Shown here piece after piece: positions 42,167 to 56,884 of a stretch of 64,000 nucleotides of DNA (position 1 is the stretch's first letter; each line of letters begins with the position of its first letter). Both the position numbers and the translations under genes were made by a program. Origin of the DNA: Pelomonas sp. Root1217 (GTDB lineage Bacteria > Pseudomonadota > Gammaproteobacteria > Burkholderiales > Burkholderiaceae_C); contig NZ_LMDC01000001.1 in assembly GCF_001425705.1 (NCBI RefSeq), positions 1,162,486-1,226,485 on the forward strand, written 5' to 3'. The notes under the pieces are model-generated. The model was not told where the DNA came from and searched no databases. It was given only the letters and a program-made list of their open reading frames with translations.

Positions 42167-43117
42167 TCAGTCCATCTTTGCGCCGGAGCGCTTCACCACT
42201 TCCGCCCAGCGCTTGACTTCAGAGCTGACGAATTGCCCGAAGGCGTCGCCATAGAGATTGGGCGTCTCCGCGCCCAGGCCGTGCCAGATGTTGCGGATGT
42301 CGTCCGTTGCGAAGGCCTTGCGCAGTTCGGCCTGCATGGCGGTGATCGCTTCCTTGGGTGTGCCCTTGGGCGCCCACAGGCCGTACCAGGTCGACACCTC
42401 ATAGCCCGGAACGCCGGCCTCTGCGGCCGTCGGCACGTCGGGAAAGCCGACGGCGCGCTGCTTGCCGGCGACCGCAAGCGCCTTGATGCGGCCGCTCTTG
42501 ATGTGGTTGGCCGAAGAGCCCAGGCCGTCGAACATCAGGTCCACCTGGCCGGCGATCAGGTCCTGCAGGGCCGGGCCGGCGCCGCGGTAGGGGATGTGGG
42601 TGATGAAGGTCTTGGTCTGCAGCTTGAACAGCTCGCCGGCCAGATGGTGGGAAGTGCCGTTGCCGGCCGAGCCGTAGTTCAGCTTGCCGGGCTTGGCGCG
42701 CACCGTGGCGAGCAGACCCTTGAGATCGCTGACAGGCACCTGGCCCGGGTGCACGACGATGACCTGGGGCACGCTGGCCAGCAGGGCCACGGGGATGAAG
42801 TCCTCTTCCAGCTTGTAGTCCAGCTTGGGGTACATGGACGGCGCAATGGTGTGGTGCACGGCGCCCATGAAGAAGTTGTTGCCGTCCGGCGCCAGCTTGG
42901 CGGCGATGGTGGCACCCACCGTGCCGCCCGCGCCGCCCTTGTTGTCGATGATCACCTGGCGGCCCAGCTGCCGGGTCAGCAGCGCGGTCAGCGGTCGCGC
43001 GAAGGCGTCGGTGCCGCCGCCGGCAGGAAAAGGAACGATCCAGGTCTGGGGCTTGTTGCCTTGCGCCAGCGCCAGCCAGGGGCTGCACAGCGCGGGCAGC
43101 AGCGTGCGTCGCTTCAT
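42167..43117 (-). CDS. Bug-family (TctC-like) tricarboxylate-type binding protein
   Basis: 316-aa exported protein of the Bug family, abundant in Burkholderiales. The signal peptide is TLLPALCSPWLALAQ. Family blocks are IVPFPAGGGTDAFARPL, VIDNKGGAGGTVGA and NYGSAGNGTSHHLAGELF. It binds a carboxylate in the periplasm. No TctA/TctB membrane genes are adjacent, as usual for orphan Bug proteins. It lies between the hybrid kinase and malonyl-CoA synthetase genes and probably belongs to the same transcript. Confidence 0.9.
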   Translation of the reverse strand: MKRRTLLPALCSPWLALAQGNKPQTWIVPFPAGGGTDAFARPLTALLTRQLGRQVIIDNKGGAGGTVGATIAAKLAPDGNNFFMGAVHHTIAPSMYPKLDYKLEEDFIPVALLASVPQVIVVHPGQVPVSDLKGLLATVRAKPGKLNYGSAGNGTSHHLAGELFKLQTKTFITHIPYRGAGPALQDLIAGQVDLMFDGLGSSANHIKSGRIKALAVAGKQRAVGFPDVPTAAEAGVPGYEVSTWYGLWAPKGTPKEAITAMQAELRKAFATDDIRNIWHGLGAETPNLYGDAFGQFVSSEVKRWAEVVKRSGAKMD

Positions 43118-43147
43118 CGCCTTGTCTCCGTCAGTGTTGTGCGGCAA

Positions 43148-45142
43148 TTATGGTTGCAGCAATGCGGTCACACGTGCCAGCAGTTCAGGCTTGGAGAAGG
43201 GCTTGTTGAGGCTGTCGCAGCGCGCCTCTTGCAGGAACTGGCGCGCGATGGGCGACAGCGTATCGCCGGTGACGAACAGCATGCGCCGCGCCAGCGACGG
43301 GTGCTGGGCCTTGACCTCGCGCCAGAGCTGGGCGCCGTCAATGTCGGGCATGTGCAGGTCGCTGACGATGGCGTCAAAGCGCGCCTCGGCGAGCATCGCC
43401 AGTGCCACCGCGCCGGACTCGGCCGTCATGACCTCATAACCCGCGCCCGACAGCATCTCGCCGATCAGCTCGGCAATCTCGGTCTCGTCATCGACGACGA
43501 GGACGCGGGCGCTGCACTCGTCGGTCGCCGGCAGCGGTACGGGTTCGGTCTCGCTGGCCTCGGGCTCGCCGCTGACGGGCATCTGCAGGCAGAAGCAGGC
43601 GCCGTCGCCGCCCTCGTCCTGGATGTTGAGCTCGCCGCCGTGGTCGCGCGCGATGGAGCGCGACACGGCCAGGCCCAGGCCGGTGCCGACGCCCTCGCTC
43701 TTGGTCGTGAAGAAGGGTTCGAAGATGCGATCGCGCAGCTCGGGATCGATGCCGGGGCCGTTGTCGCGCACGCGCATCCAGACACGCGGCGTGCGGCGGC
43801 GGTCGCCGTCGGTCATCGGCGCCACGCCGGTGGAGACGGTCAGGCGGCGGCCGTTGTCGCGCGCACCCAGGGCCTGTTGGGCGTTGACGATGAGGTTGAG
43901 CACGATCTGGCCGATCTGGTCGGCGTCGGCCTTGACGGGCGGCAGGCCCGGCAGCAGGTCCAGCGTGACGGCGATGCCGTGGCTGCGCAGCACATAGCCC
44001 AGCATGTCGACGGCGGCCGTGGCCAGGTCGTTCAACGCCACCTCGCTGCGGTTGGCTGGCCGGCTGCGCGCCATGTTCAGGAAGGTGCGCACGATGCGGC
44101 CGCAGCGCTCGGCGGCCTCGTGGATGCGCTGGGCATCCGCGGCGCGCGGGTCGCCGCTCATCTTCTCGGCCAGCAGCGACGCGCGGCCCATGACGATGGA
44201 CAGCGGGTTGTTCAGCTCATGGGCCACGCCGGCCAGCAGGCTGCCCATGGCGGTCAGCTTCTCGCTCTGGCGCAGGGCTTCGCGCTGGCGTTCGATCTCG
44301 CCTTGCGCCGTCTGGCGCTCGGACAGGTCGAACAGCGACGCGGTATAGAAGGCCTGGCCCGCCACGTCGGTGCGCCACAGCACCATCTCGACGGGAAACT
44401 CGTTGCCGTCGGCGCGCTGGGCCTGCATCTCGACGCGCTTGCCGATGATGCGCTGCTCGCCGCCGGCCGAGACGCGCGCCATGCCCGCCTCGTGGGCCGC
44501 GCGCAGCCGGGCCGGGATCATCACGTCGGATACCGAGCGGCCCAGGGCCTCGGCGCGCGCCAGCCCGAACATGGCCGCGGCGGCGGGGTTGAACTCGACG
44601 ATGTGGCCGGTCCTGTCGGTGGAGACCAGGGCCGCCATCGCGTGGTCGAAGATGGAGGACTTCAGCGCCTCGCTGGCCTGCAACTCGGTGACCTTGGCCG
44701 ACAGCTCTGCGTCGCGCCGCTTCAGCTCGGTCAGGTCCAGGCTCATGACGACGGTGGCCTGCGGCACGCCACCCTGCACGTCGACGGGAACCAGGTGCTC
44801 GCGCATATAGCGCCGGCCGGCACCGGCCAGCTCGGTCCAGCCCTCCCACGCGACGGTCTGGCCGCTGGCCAGGCGCGAGCGCACGGCACCGTAGTCGGCA
44901 TAGGCGGCGTCACCAATGATGCGGCCGATGGGCTGGCCGAGCACCTGCTTGGGATGCAGGCCGGTGAACTTGAAGAACTCGTGGTTGGCCCAGACGAAGC
45001 GCTCGTCCACGTCGATGACGACGACGCGCGCCGGCACCGCTTCCAGCAGTTGCGACAGCAGCGGCAGTGTCGCCTTGAGCACGCTGCCGAGTTCGCCCAC
45101 GCCGGCGTCCGGTGTGGGATGGAATTGCAAGGTCTCTGTCAT
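43148..45142 (-). CDS. PAS hybrid histidine kinase with receiver domain
   Basis: 664-aa cytoplasmic hybrid kinase: two PAS domains (about 25-145 and 165-285), a HisKA domain with His in SLLAGVAHELNNPLS, and an HATPase with N-box IVLNLIVNAQQAL, G1 RVRDNGPGID and G2 GTGLGLAVSRS. The C-terminal receiver carries Asp in IVSDLHMPDIDG and the Lys in LNKPFSK. GGGAG lies 8 bases before the ATG. No transmembrane segment. Its receiver may act as an output on its own or pass phosphate to a separate regulator. It lies between the globin and Bug-protein genes. Confidence 0.9.
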   Translation of the reverse strand: MTETLQFHPTPDAGVGELGSVLKATLPLLSQLLEAVPARVVVIDVDERFVWANHEFFKFTGLHPKQVLGQPIGRIIGDAAYADYGAVRSRLASGQTVAWEGWTELAGAGRRYMREHLVPVDVQGGVPQATVVMSLDLTELKRRDAELSAKVTELQASEALKSSIFDHAMAALVSTDRTGHIVEFNPAAAAMFGLARAEALGRSVSDVMIPARLRAAHEAGMARVSAGGEQRIIGKRVEMQAQRADGNEFPVEMVLWRTDVAGQAFYTASLFDLSERQTAQGEIERQREALRQSEKLTAMGSLLAGVAHELNNPLSIVMGRASLLAEKMSGDPRAADAQRIHEAAERCGRIVRTFLNMARSRPANRSEVALNDLATAAVDMLGYVLRSHGIAVTLDLLPGLPPVKADADQIGQIVLNLIVNAQQALGARDNGRRLTVSTGVAPMTDGDRRRTPRVWMRVRDNGPGIDPELRDRIFEPFFTTKSEGVGTGLGLAVSRSIARDHGGELNIQDEGGDGACFCLQMPVSGEPEASETEPVPLPATDECSARVLVVDDETEIAELIGEMLSGAGYEVMTAESGAVALAMLAEARFDAIVSDLHMPDIDGAQLWREVKAQHPSLARRMLFVTGDTLSPIARQFLQEARCDSLNKPFSKPELLARVTALLQP

Positions 45143-45178
45143 GCGGCGCGCTCCCTGGGCGGCCGATGATAAGGACGG

Positions 45179-45604
45179 TCAGGCGGCCAGCGCCTCGGCG
45201 GCAGCCCCCTTTTGCATCGTCTGCGCGACATGGCCATACATGACGGTCCAGGCTTCGCGCACTTCGGCCGTGAAGCCGTCGCCCAGGCCGGCGGCCAATG
45301 TGTCCAGCAGCGCGGCACCGACGCTGGCGTAATGGGCCTCGACGACACCATAGCCAGCATGGCGCTGACCGAGCTTGAGCAGCACGGGGTTCAGCGAGGC
45401 GGGGCGGTCCAGCAGGTCGATGGCGGCGCCGATCATCTGCATCAGCCGCGCCCCCTGCTCGACCATGGCGCTGCCACGGAACAGTGCGCGCAGGGCGGGG
45501 TCACGGGCAAACAGCTGGGCGTAGAAAGCCTCGGCGACGGTGGGCGCCAGGGGCATGAGCGGCGCGAAGCTGCTGCGGATCAGGTGGATCTGGTGCGGGG
45601 TCAT
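45179..45604 (-). CDS. Bacterial haemoglobin-like globin
   Basis: 141-aa single-domain globin similar to Vitreoscilla haemoglobin and flavohaemoglobin head domains. The proximal His is in KLGQRHAGYGVVEAHY, and the CD-region Phe lies in FARDPALRALFRG. No reductase domain is attached. GAGG lies 5 bases before the ATG. Such proteins bind oxygen or NO. It lies upstream of a PAS hybrid kinase gene with a 36-bp gap, so the two are probably co-transcribed. Confidence 0.88.
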   Translation of the reverse strand: MTPHQIHLIRSSFAPLMPLAPTVAEAFYAQLFARDPALRALFRGSAMVEQGARLMQMIGAAIDLLDRPASLNPVLLKLGQRHAGYGVVEAHYASVGAALLDTLAAGLGDGFTAEVREAWTVMYGHVAQTMQKGAAAEALAA

Positions 45605-45617
45605 GGCAGCCTCGGTG

Positions 45618-45815
45618 TCAGTGGATGAGGTAGGCGTCGGCGACGGGTGCGAACACGCACAGCATGGGCAAAGCCATGATGAGGCGCTCGAGCAGGTTCC
45701 AGCGGGGCGCGGGCGCCGGGGCGTGTTCGAGGTCCTCGGCGAAGGCTTCGCTGCGGTAGCCGACGAGCATCGTTTCGGGCCAGTCGGTGGAGGGGTTGTC
45801 GCTGCGGTAGTGCAT
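45618..45815 (-). CDS. Small hypothetical protein with a membrane helix
   Basis: 65-aa protein: an acidic soluble N-terminal half, then a hydrophobic helix (LIMALPMLCVFAPVADAYLI) at the C-terminus. Weak ribosome site (GGAAGA). It sits 13 bp upstream of the globin gene on the same strand and is divergent from the OmpR-type regulator gene. No family recognised. Confidence 0.5.
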   Translation of the reverse strand: MHYRSDNPSTDWPETMLVGYRSEAFAEDLEHAPAPAPRWNLLERLIMALPMLCVFAPVADAYLIH

Positions 45816-45956
45816 GGGGGTCTTCCGGTTGGTGTGTCGCCACTGTCGGACGCGCCGGTTTCAAGCCCGCTTCACGCCGGCTCGCCTGTGTTGCGTTTGT
45901 TTCAACACCACGCCGCCTTGCCCCGAACAAGGCCAGCCTGCCTATCATTCGCCGCC

Positions 45957-46685
45957 ATGTCAGACACTTCGCCCACCGTGCTGCTCGTCGACGACGAGCC
46001 TGAATTGCGTGCCTTGCTGGCCGAGTATTTCGGCCGCAACGGCTTCGAGGTCATGCAGGCCCAGGACGCCGCCGCGGCCCGCGCCCGCGTCGCCGAGCGA
46101 GTGCCCGATGTGGCGGTGCTCGACATCAACATGCCGGGCGAGAACGGTTTGTCGCTGGCCCGCGCGCTGCGTGAGGCCCATCCGCGCCTGGCTGTGCTGA
46201 TGCTGACGACGGCGGGCGAGGCCATCGACCGCATCGTCGGCCTGGAGGTGGGGGCGGACGACTACATCGCCAAGCCCTTCGAGCTGCGCGAACTGCTGGC
46301 CCGCGTGCGCGCCGTGCTGCGGCGCCTGCAGGTGACGGCCGCGCCTGCGCCCTTGCTTGCACCGGAGGATCCCGAGCGGGTCGCCTTTGGCCTGTGCGAG
46401 CTCGACGTGGCCCAGCGCAAGCTCTTCGGCATGGACGGCACCGAGATCGACATCACGGCCGCTGAATTCGACCTGCTGGCACTGTTTGCGCGCCACCCCA
46501 ATCGCCCGCTGAACCGCGACCAGATCATGGAGCAGGCCCACAACCGCGGCTGGGACGTGTTCGACCGCAGCATCGACCTGCGCGTCATGCGCCTGCGTCG
46601 CAAGGTGGAGCGCAACCCCGACAAGCCGGAGGTCATCAAGACCGTGCGCAACGTCGGTTACGTCTACGTGCCGGTGGCGGGCTGA
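45957..46685 (+). CDS. OmpR/PhoB-family response regulator
   Basis: 242-aa regulator. The receiver domain has VLLVDDEPELR, Asp in VAVLDINMPGENG, Thr in LMLTTAGE and Lys in DDYIAKPF. The winged-helix output domain reads ITAAEFDLLALFARHPNRPL, then DRSIDLRVMRLRRKVE and the wing IKTVRNVGYVYVPV. No cognate kinase is adjacent; the nearest is the hybrid kinase 0.8 kb away on the other strand. Divergent from the small membrane protein and globin genes. Confidence 0.93.
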   Translation: MSDTSPTVLLVDDEPELRALLAEYFGRNGFEVMQAQDAAAARARVAERVPDVAVLDINMPGENGLSLARALREAHPRLAVLMLTTAGEAIDRIVGLEVGADDYIAKPFELRELLARVRAVLRRLQVTAAPAPLLAPEDPERVAFGLCELDVAQRKLFGMDGTEIDITAAEFDLLALFARHPNRPLNRDQIMEQAHNRGWDVFDRSIDLRVMRLRRKVERNPDKPEVIKTVRNVGYVYVPVAG

Positions 46686-46826
46686 GCGGACCTTTTCACG
46701 GCGCTGGCTGCAACAAGTCCGTGGTCCCTGGCGCCGCGGTGGTTTTGTACCTTATCCTGGCTGTCAAGGACGCGCGAAGTGCGCCGCTGCGCGCAAGCTG
46801 CAGCCGTGCATGCGCCTTGCGACGGC

Positions 46827-49800
46827 ATGGGTCACTTTTTCTCGCTGATCAACACAGGGCGGCGCTTCGTCGCCCTGCTCGGGCTTGCGTTGGGCGGTGG
46901 CGCAATGGCGGCGAACGAGCCCGCCCCCACGCCTTGGGCCGCCCGTTCGGATGCGGTGTTCCACCAGGTGCTGGTCGCACCGATGTCCTTCACCACGCTG
47001 GCCCAGGACGGCGAAGGCTTCCTCTGGATCGCCACGCAGTCCGGGCTGTCGCGCTGGGATGGCTATCAGCTTCGCAGCTATGTCAGCGACATGGCCTCGT
47101 CCGGCGCCCTGCCCGACAGCTACGTGCAGGCGCTGCATGTCGATGACCAACGGCGTCTTTGGGTCGGCACCAGCGCTGGTGGGCTGGTGCGCTATGAGCC
47201 GCGCACCGACCGTTTCATCGCCGCATTGGCGGCCGGCGCCGCGCTGAGCCGCAAGAGCGTGCACGCCATGCTCGACGAGGGCAATGGCCAGCTGTGGGTC
47301 GGCACCGGTGCTGGTCTGGACCTGCTGGATACCCGCCGCGGCACGGTGCAGCGCCACGCGGTACTGGCTGGGGCGAAAGGCCTGCCCGATGGCGCCGTGC
47401 TGGCGCTGCTGCGCGACTCGACGGGTGGCCTGTGGGTGGGCTCCGACAAGGGCCTCTTCCGCCGTGCCGCCGGCAGCGATCGCTTCATGCAGGTCGGGCT
47501 GCCGGCCGAAGAGCATGCGCCGTTCGTCGCCAGGCTGCTGCTGGACAGCCAGCGGCGGATCTGGGTCGGCACGCGCTCGTATGGCGTTTTCGTGATCGAG
47601 CCCGAGGCCGAGGCGGTGCCATTGCATCGCTTGTTGCAGGCGGCCGGCGCCGACGCGACGGGGCTGGGCAACGTGCCGATCCGCGTGATGGCCGAGGCCG
47701 CGCCGGGTGACGTCTGGCTGGCCCCTGATGGTGGCGGCATCCTGCGCATCGACACCCGTCGCTGGGAGATGCGCCGCGTGCGGCACCGCTCGGACAGCGC
47801 GGCCAGCCTGCCCGACGACGACGTCGCCGCGATGTACCGGGATCGCAGCGGGCTGCTCTGGGTCGCCACCGACACGGGGCTCAGCCACCACGACGCGCGC
47901 CAGGTCACCGTCAGCACCTGGTTCGGCGGCCCCGGCGCAACAGCCGGCATCAGCCACCCCAACGTGCCGTGCGTGCTGCCCATGCCCGATGGCAGTGTCT
48001 GGCTCAGCACGGGCGACGGCGGCATCGACGTCGTCAGGGCCGATCAAGGCCGCATGGCGGCGTTGCGGCCCGACGCTGCCACACCGGCCACCGCGCTGCC
48101 GCCGGGCCGTGTGCTGAGCATGGTGCGTGCGCCGGACGGTGTGGTCTACCTTGGTACCCAGCGCGGGCTGTATCGCGCCACGGCCGATGGCCGTGCGGTG
48201 CAGCGGTTGTCTATCCCTGGCCGCTCACCCACCGCGTCGGTCTGGGCCATGGCGATGCAGGATGGCCGGCTCTGGCTGGGCGGTCTCGACGGCCTGTGGG
48301 CAGTCGCCCCGGCCGATGGCCTGCAACTGGGCGTGCTGGCGCATGAGGACGGCAGCCGCTTGGATGAGCAACGCGTCACCGCGCTGCTCGCGGGCCGGGA
48401 CGGTGTGCTGTGGGTGGGAACGCGCACGGGCGTGTTGCGGCTGGATACGGCCACGATGGCGCTGAGCCGGCTGGCGCCCGACGCACCTGGCCGGGTCGGC
48501 TTTCCCGTTGGCTATGTCTCCTCCATGCTGCTGGACCGCCTTGGCCGCCTGTGGGTGGCCAGCTTCGGCGCCGGCGTGCGCGTGATGGAGGCCGCGCAGG
48601 CGCTCCAGGCCCAACCGCAGGTCAGGCGCATCACCCTGGCCGAGGGACTGCCGCACAACGGCGTCGACGCGCTGGTGCTGGCGCCGAACGGCGACGTCTG
48701 GGCGAGCACCGACAGCGGCATCGCCCACATTGCGCAGGACAGCCTGCGCGTGCGCAGCCTGCGTGCGGCCGAGGGGGTGGGCATCCCCACCTACTGGACC
48801 AATGCCGGCGCGTCCAGTGCCGACGGCATGCTGCTGTTCGGCGGCATCGGCGGCTTGACCATCGTGGACCCGCGTCAGCCCGAGGCCCGCGCCGAACCGG
48901 CGCCGCTGGTGATCACTGAAGTGCGGCTGGGCGGTGTGCGGGCCGTGGTGCCACCGGCCTCTCCCGGCGACGAAGCCCTGACCCTCGAGCCGGAGCGGCG
49001 CAGCCTGCTGGTCGAGTTCTCGGTGCTCGACTACGGCGCACCCGAACGCAACCGCTACGAATACCGGTTGCCGGGCGTGGACGCCGATTGGGTCGCCACC
49101 GAGCCGAACCGGCGCATCGCCACCTACACCAACCTGCCGCCCGGCGACCATGTGCTGGAGTTGCGCGGCGCCGGCGCGCAGGGCGGGTGGTCCGAGGTGC
49201 TGCGGCTGCCGCTGCATGTGCGGCCGCGCTGGCACGAGATGCTGTGGTTTCGCATCGGCCTGGGCGTGGCGGTGGCTGCGCTGCTCGTGGCGATGATGCA
49301 GGCGCGCACGCTGATCCTGCGGCGGCGCCAGCGCACGCTGGAGTTGCTGGTGGCCGAGCGCACGATGGCGCTGGAGCAGCGCACGAGTGAGCTCCAGAGA
49401 AGCCAGCAGCAACTGGAGCAGCTCGCCTATTACGACGGCCTGACCGGGCTGGCGAATCGGCGCCTGTTCAACGACGACCTCCGCCACCTGATGGCCCAGG
49501 CGCAGCGCAACGGCCTGGGCCTGTACCTGCTGTTGATCGACCTGGACCATTTCAAGCAGATCAACGACACCCAGGGCCACGATGCCGGCGACGCGGTGCT
49601 GAGGACGGTCAGCGCCTGCCTTGGGCTCGCCGTGCGGGAGGCGGATCGCACGGCCAGGCTGGGCGGCGACGAGTTCGCCGTGCTGCTGCCCGACACCATC
49701 GAGCCGGCTGCAGCGGAAGCGGTATGCCGCCGTATTGCCCAGGCGCTGGCCCAGGTGCTGCCTCAGGGGCAGTCGTCGTTGACGCTGCCCAGCGCGAGCA

Positions 49801-49931
49801 TCGGTGCCGCCTGCTATCCGCGCGACGCGCAGGATGTCGACGGGCTGTACAAGGCGGCCGACCTGGCGCTGTACGACGCCAAGCGTGCGGGGCGATCCCG
49901 CTGGCATTTGTATGCGGGGCCGCGGGTCTAA
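46827..49931 (+). CDS. Two-component-type beta-propeller diguanylate cyclase
   Basis: 1034-aa membrane protein. A signal peptide (FVALLGLALGGGAMA) is followed by about 13 periplasmic propeller repeats (for example RLWVGTSAGGLVRY, GLWVGSDKGLFRR, VLWVGTRTGVLRL), a Y_Y_Y domain (about 700-790, NRYEYRLPGVDADW), one membrane segment and a coiled coil. The GGDEF domain has the signature ARLGGDEFAVLLP and the inhibitory site READ five residues before it. This is the sensor layout of hybrid two-component proteins with the kinase replaced by a cyclase. It should make c-di-GMP in response to an unknown periplasmic signal. Confidence 0.93.
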   Translation: MGHFFSLINTGRRFVALLGLALGGGAMAANEPAPTPWAARSDAVFHQVLVAPMSFTTLAQDGEGFLWIATQSGLSRWDGYQLRSYVSDMASSGALPDSYVQALHVDDQRRLWVGTSAGGLVRYEPRTDRFIAALAAGAALSRKSVHAMLDEGNGQLWVGTGAGLDLLDTRRGTVQRHAVLAGAKGLPDGAVLALLRDSTGGLWVGSDKGLFRRAAGSDRFMQVGLPAEEHAPFVARLLLDSQRRIWVGTRSYGVFVIEPEAEAVPLHRLLQAAGADATGLGNVPIRVMAEAAPGDVWLAPDGGGILRIDTRRWEMRRVRHRSDSAASLPDDDVAAMYRDRSGLLWVATDTGLSHHDARQVTVSTWFGGPGATAGISHPNVPCVLPMPDGSVWLSTGDGGIDVVRADQGRMAALRPDAATPATALPPGRVLSMVRAPDGVVYLGTQRGLYRATADGRAVQRLSIPGRSPTASVWAMAMQDGRLWLGGLDGLWAVAPADGLQLGVLAHEDGSRLDEQRVTALLAGRDGVLWVGTRTGVLRLDTATMALSRLAPDAPGRVGFPVGYVSSMLLDRLGRLWVASFGAGVRVMEAAQALQAQPQVRRITLAEGLPHNGVDALVLAPNGDVWASTDSGIAHIAQDSLRVRSLRAAEGVGIPTYWTNAGASSADGMLLFGGIGGLTIVDPRQPEARAEPAPLVITEVRLGGVRAVVPPASPGDEALTLEPERRSLLVEFSVLDYGAPERNRYEYRLPGVDADWVATEPNRRIATYTNLPPGDHVLELRGAGAQGGWSEVLRLPLHVRPRWHEMLWFRIGLGVAVAALLVAMMQARTLILRRRQRTLELLVAERTMALEQRTSELQRSQQQLEQLAYYDGLTGLANRRLFNDDLRHLMAQAQRNGLGLYLLLIDLDHFKQINDTQGHDAGDAVLRTVSACLGLAVREADRTARLGGDEFAVLLPDTIEPAAAEAVCRRIAQALAQVLPQGQSSLTLPSASIGAACYPRDAQDVDGLYKAADLALYDAKRAGRSRWHLYAGPRV

Positions 49932-49948
49932 CCCTGGCCCCGCTCCCG

Positions 49949-50467
49949 TCAGTTCGGCTCGGGCAGCTGGAGCCAGCGTTGCAGCCGCGTGCGCAGTGCG
50001 ACGAAGTCCAGCGGCTTGGTCAGGTGCTCGTCCATGCCGGCCTCGAGGCTGGCGGCCACGTCCGCATCCAGCGCATGCGCCGTCAGGGCCAGGATGGGGA
50101 ACGCGGGCAGCTTGCCCTCGCGCTGCTGGCTGCGGATGCGGCGGGCGCATTCCAGGCCGTCCATGCCGGGCATCTGGATGTCCATCAGCACGAGATCCGG
50201 GGCCGATTCGGCACAGGCCGACAGGGCTTCGAGGCCGTTTCTGGCCAGGCGGGCCTGAACGCCCATCAGCGCGAGGAATTCCAGCGCGACGACCTGGTTG
50301 ATGTGGTTGTCCTCGACGAGCAGGACCTGGGCTTGTCGTTGGCTCGGGGCGGCACCGCCCTCGTCGGGCTCTGGCGCGTCAACACCCGCACCATCGGTGG
50401 CGGCATTGAGCCAGAAGGGAACCAGTACCTGCGCCGGCTCGGGCAACCTCGACTTGTCCATCCCCAT
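49949..50467 (-). CDS. Stand-alone receiver domain protein
   Basis: 172-aa protein with a 45-residue N-terminal linker and one CheY-like receiver domain: VLLVEDNHINQVV, Asp in DLVLMDIQMPGMDG, switch region PILALTAHALDAD and Lys in EHLTKPLDF. The sequence type is that found at the C-terminus of hybrid kinases, so this could be a detached domain. The second ATG at 50461 has a better ribosome site (AAGG 8 bases upstream). Convergent with the propeller-GGDEF gene, 17 bp apart, and divergent from the UvrA-like gene. Confidence 0.85.
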   Translation of the reverse strand: MGMDKSRLPEPAQVLVPFWLNAATDGAGVDAPEPDEGGAAPSQRQAQVLLVEDNHINQVVALEFLALMGVQARLARNGLEALSACAESAPDLVLMDIQMPGMDGLECARRIRSQQREGKLPAFPILALTAHALDADVAASLEAGMDEHLTKPLDFVALRTRLQRWLQLPEPN

Positions 50468-50686
50468 GTCCTTGTGTCAGCTTGTTCTTTTCTTATGCGG
50501 CCCTCGAGGAGCCGTGAGCTATTGTTGCCTCAGGGGGCGCTGTAGCGCAACCAGATGCCCCATGAATGCAGTGCGGCTTGGGCCGCCCATGTCGCCTGAA
50601 ACAACCGCTCGTCGGTCGCGGGTGCTGACAGTTTTGGTCCCTGCGTCTCCCTACACTGCTCGCCTTTGTCGTTTTGGCCCCCATCA

Positions 50687-56311
<5,625 letters not shown>

Positions 56312-56418
56312 CTCGGCCGCGCTTCGGTTTTCCAGAAGTCCGGTTGCGGCTCCGCCTGCTTTGTCCGGGGCATCGGACCGGACAAACTGCACCGTTCAAT
56401 TGACCGGAGAGGTTTGCG

Positions 56419-56811
56419 ATGGCGTTCGTTGTGGGCTGGGTGCTGGTCTTGCTGCTGCTGGCCCTGTGGTCCAGCCTCGTGTGGGCGGTGCAGTCGTTTC
56501 TCACCGGCCTGCTGGCCCACGCCGGCAATGTCGGCTCGGGTGGCTGGAGCTTGCCGGAATCGCTGAGAGACTGGCTGCCCGCGGCAGTGGCGGATTGGCT
56601 GGTCTCCACGGTCGAGACGCTGTCGCCTCAGCTGCAGTCACTGGCCAGCGCGCTGCCGTCGCTGACGGGCGGCGTCACGCTGTTGGCCTGGGTGGTGTGG
56701 ACGCTGGGCGCCGTGATGCTGTTCGTCTTCGGCCTGGCCATCCACGTCGGCGTGGCGCTGTGGCGCAAGTCCAAGGCTTCCACGTCGCCGCCTGCCACGA
56801 CGATCCCGTGA
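56419..56811 (+). CDS. Hypothetical membrane protein
   Basis: 130-aa protein with an N-terminal membrane segment (VVGWVLVLLLLALWSSLVWAV), an amphipathic middle (LPESLRDWLPAAVADWLVST) and a C-terminal membrane segment (VVWTLGAVMLFVFGLAIHVG), ending in a short basic tail. GGAGAGG lies upstream of the ATG. No family recognised. It stands alone between the UvrA-like and S9 peptidase genes. Confidence 0.7.
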   Translation: MAFVVGWVLVLLLLALWSSLVWAVQSFLTGLLAHAGNVGSGGWSLPESLRDWLPAAVADWLVSTVETLSPQLQSLASALPSLTGGVTLLAWVVWTLGAVMLFVFGLAIHVGVALWRKSKASTSPPATTIP

Positions 56812-56884
56812 CGAATGGGGGTCGTCGCGCCTGCTTCTTAGAATTCGTTGCCCCTAACCCTAGGGGGTAGATTCAGGAGATCCC

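Noticed and set aside
41837-45169. 1110-aa open frame on the plus strand
   Set aside because: It lies antisense to malonyl-CoA synthetase, Bug protein and hybrid kinase genes and has low-complexity His/Gln/Gly/Arg composition typical of shadow frames in high-GC DNA.
50468-50686. LexA/SOS box upstream of the UvrA-like gene
   Set aside because: No CTG-N10-CAG with the expected AT-rich centre was found.
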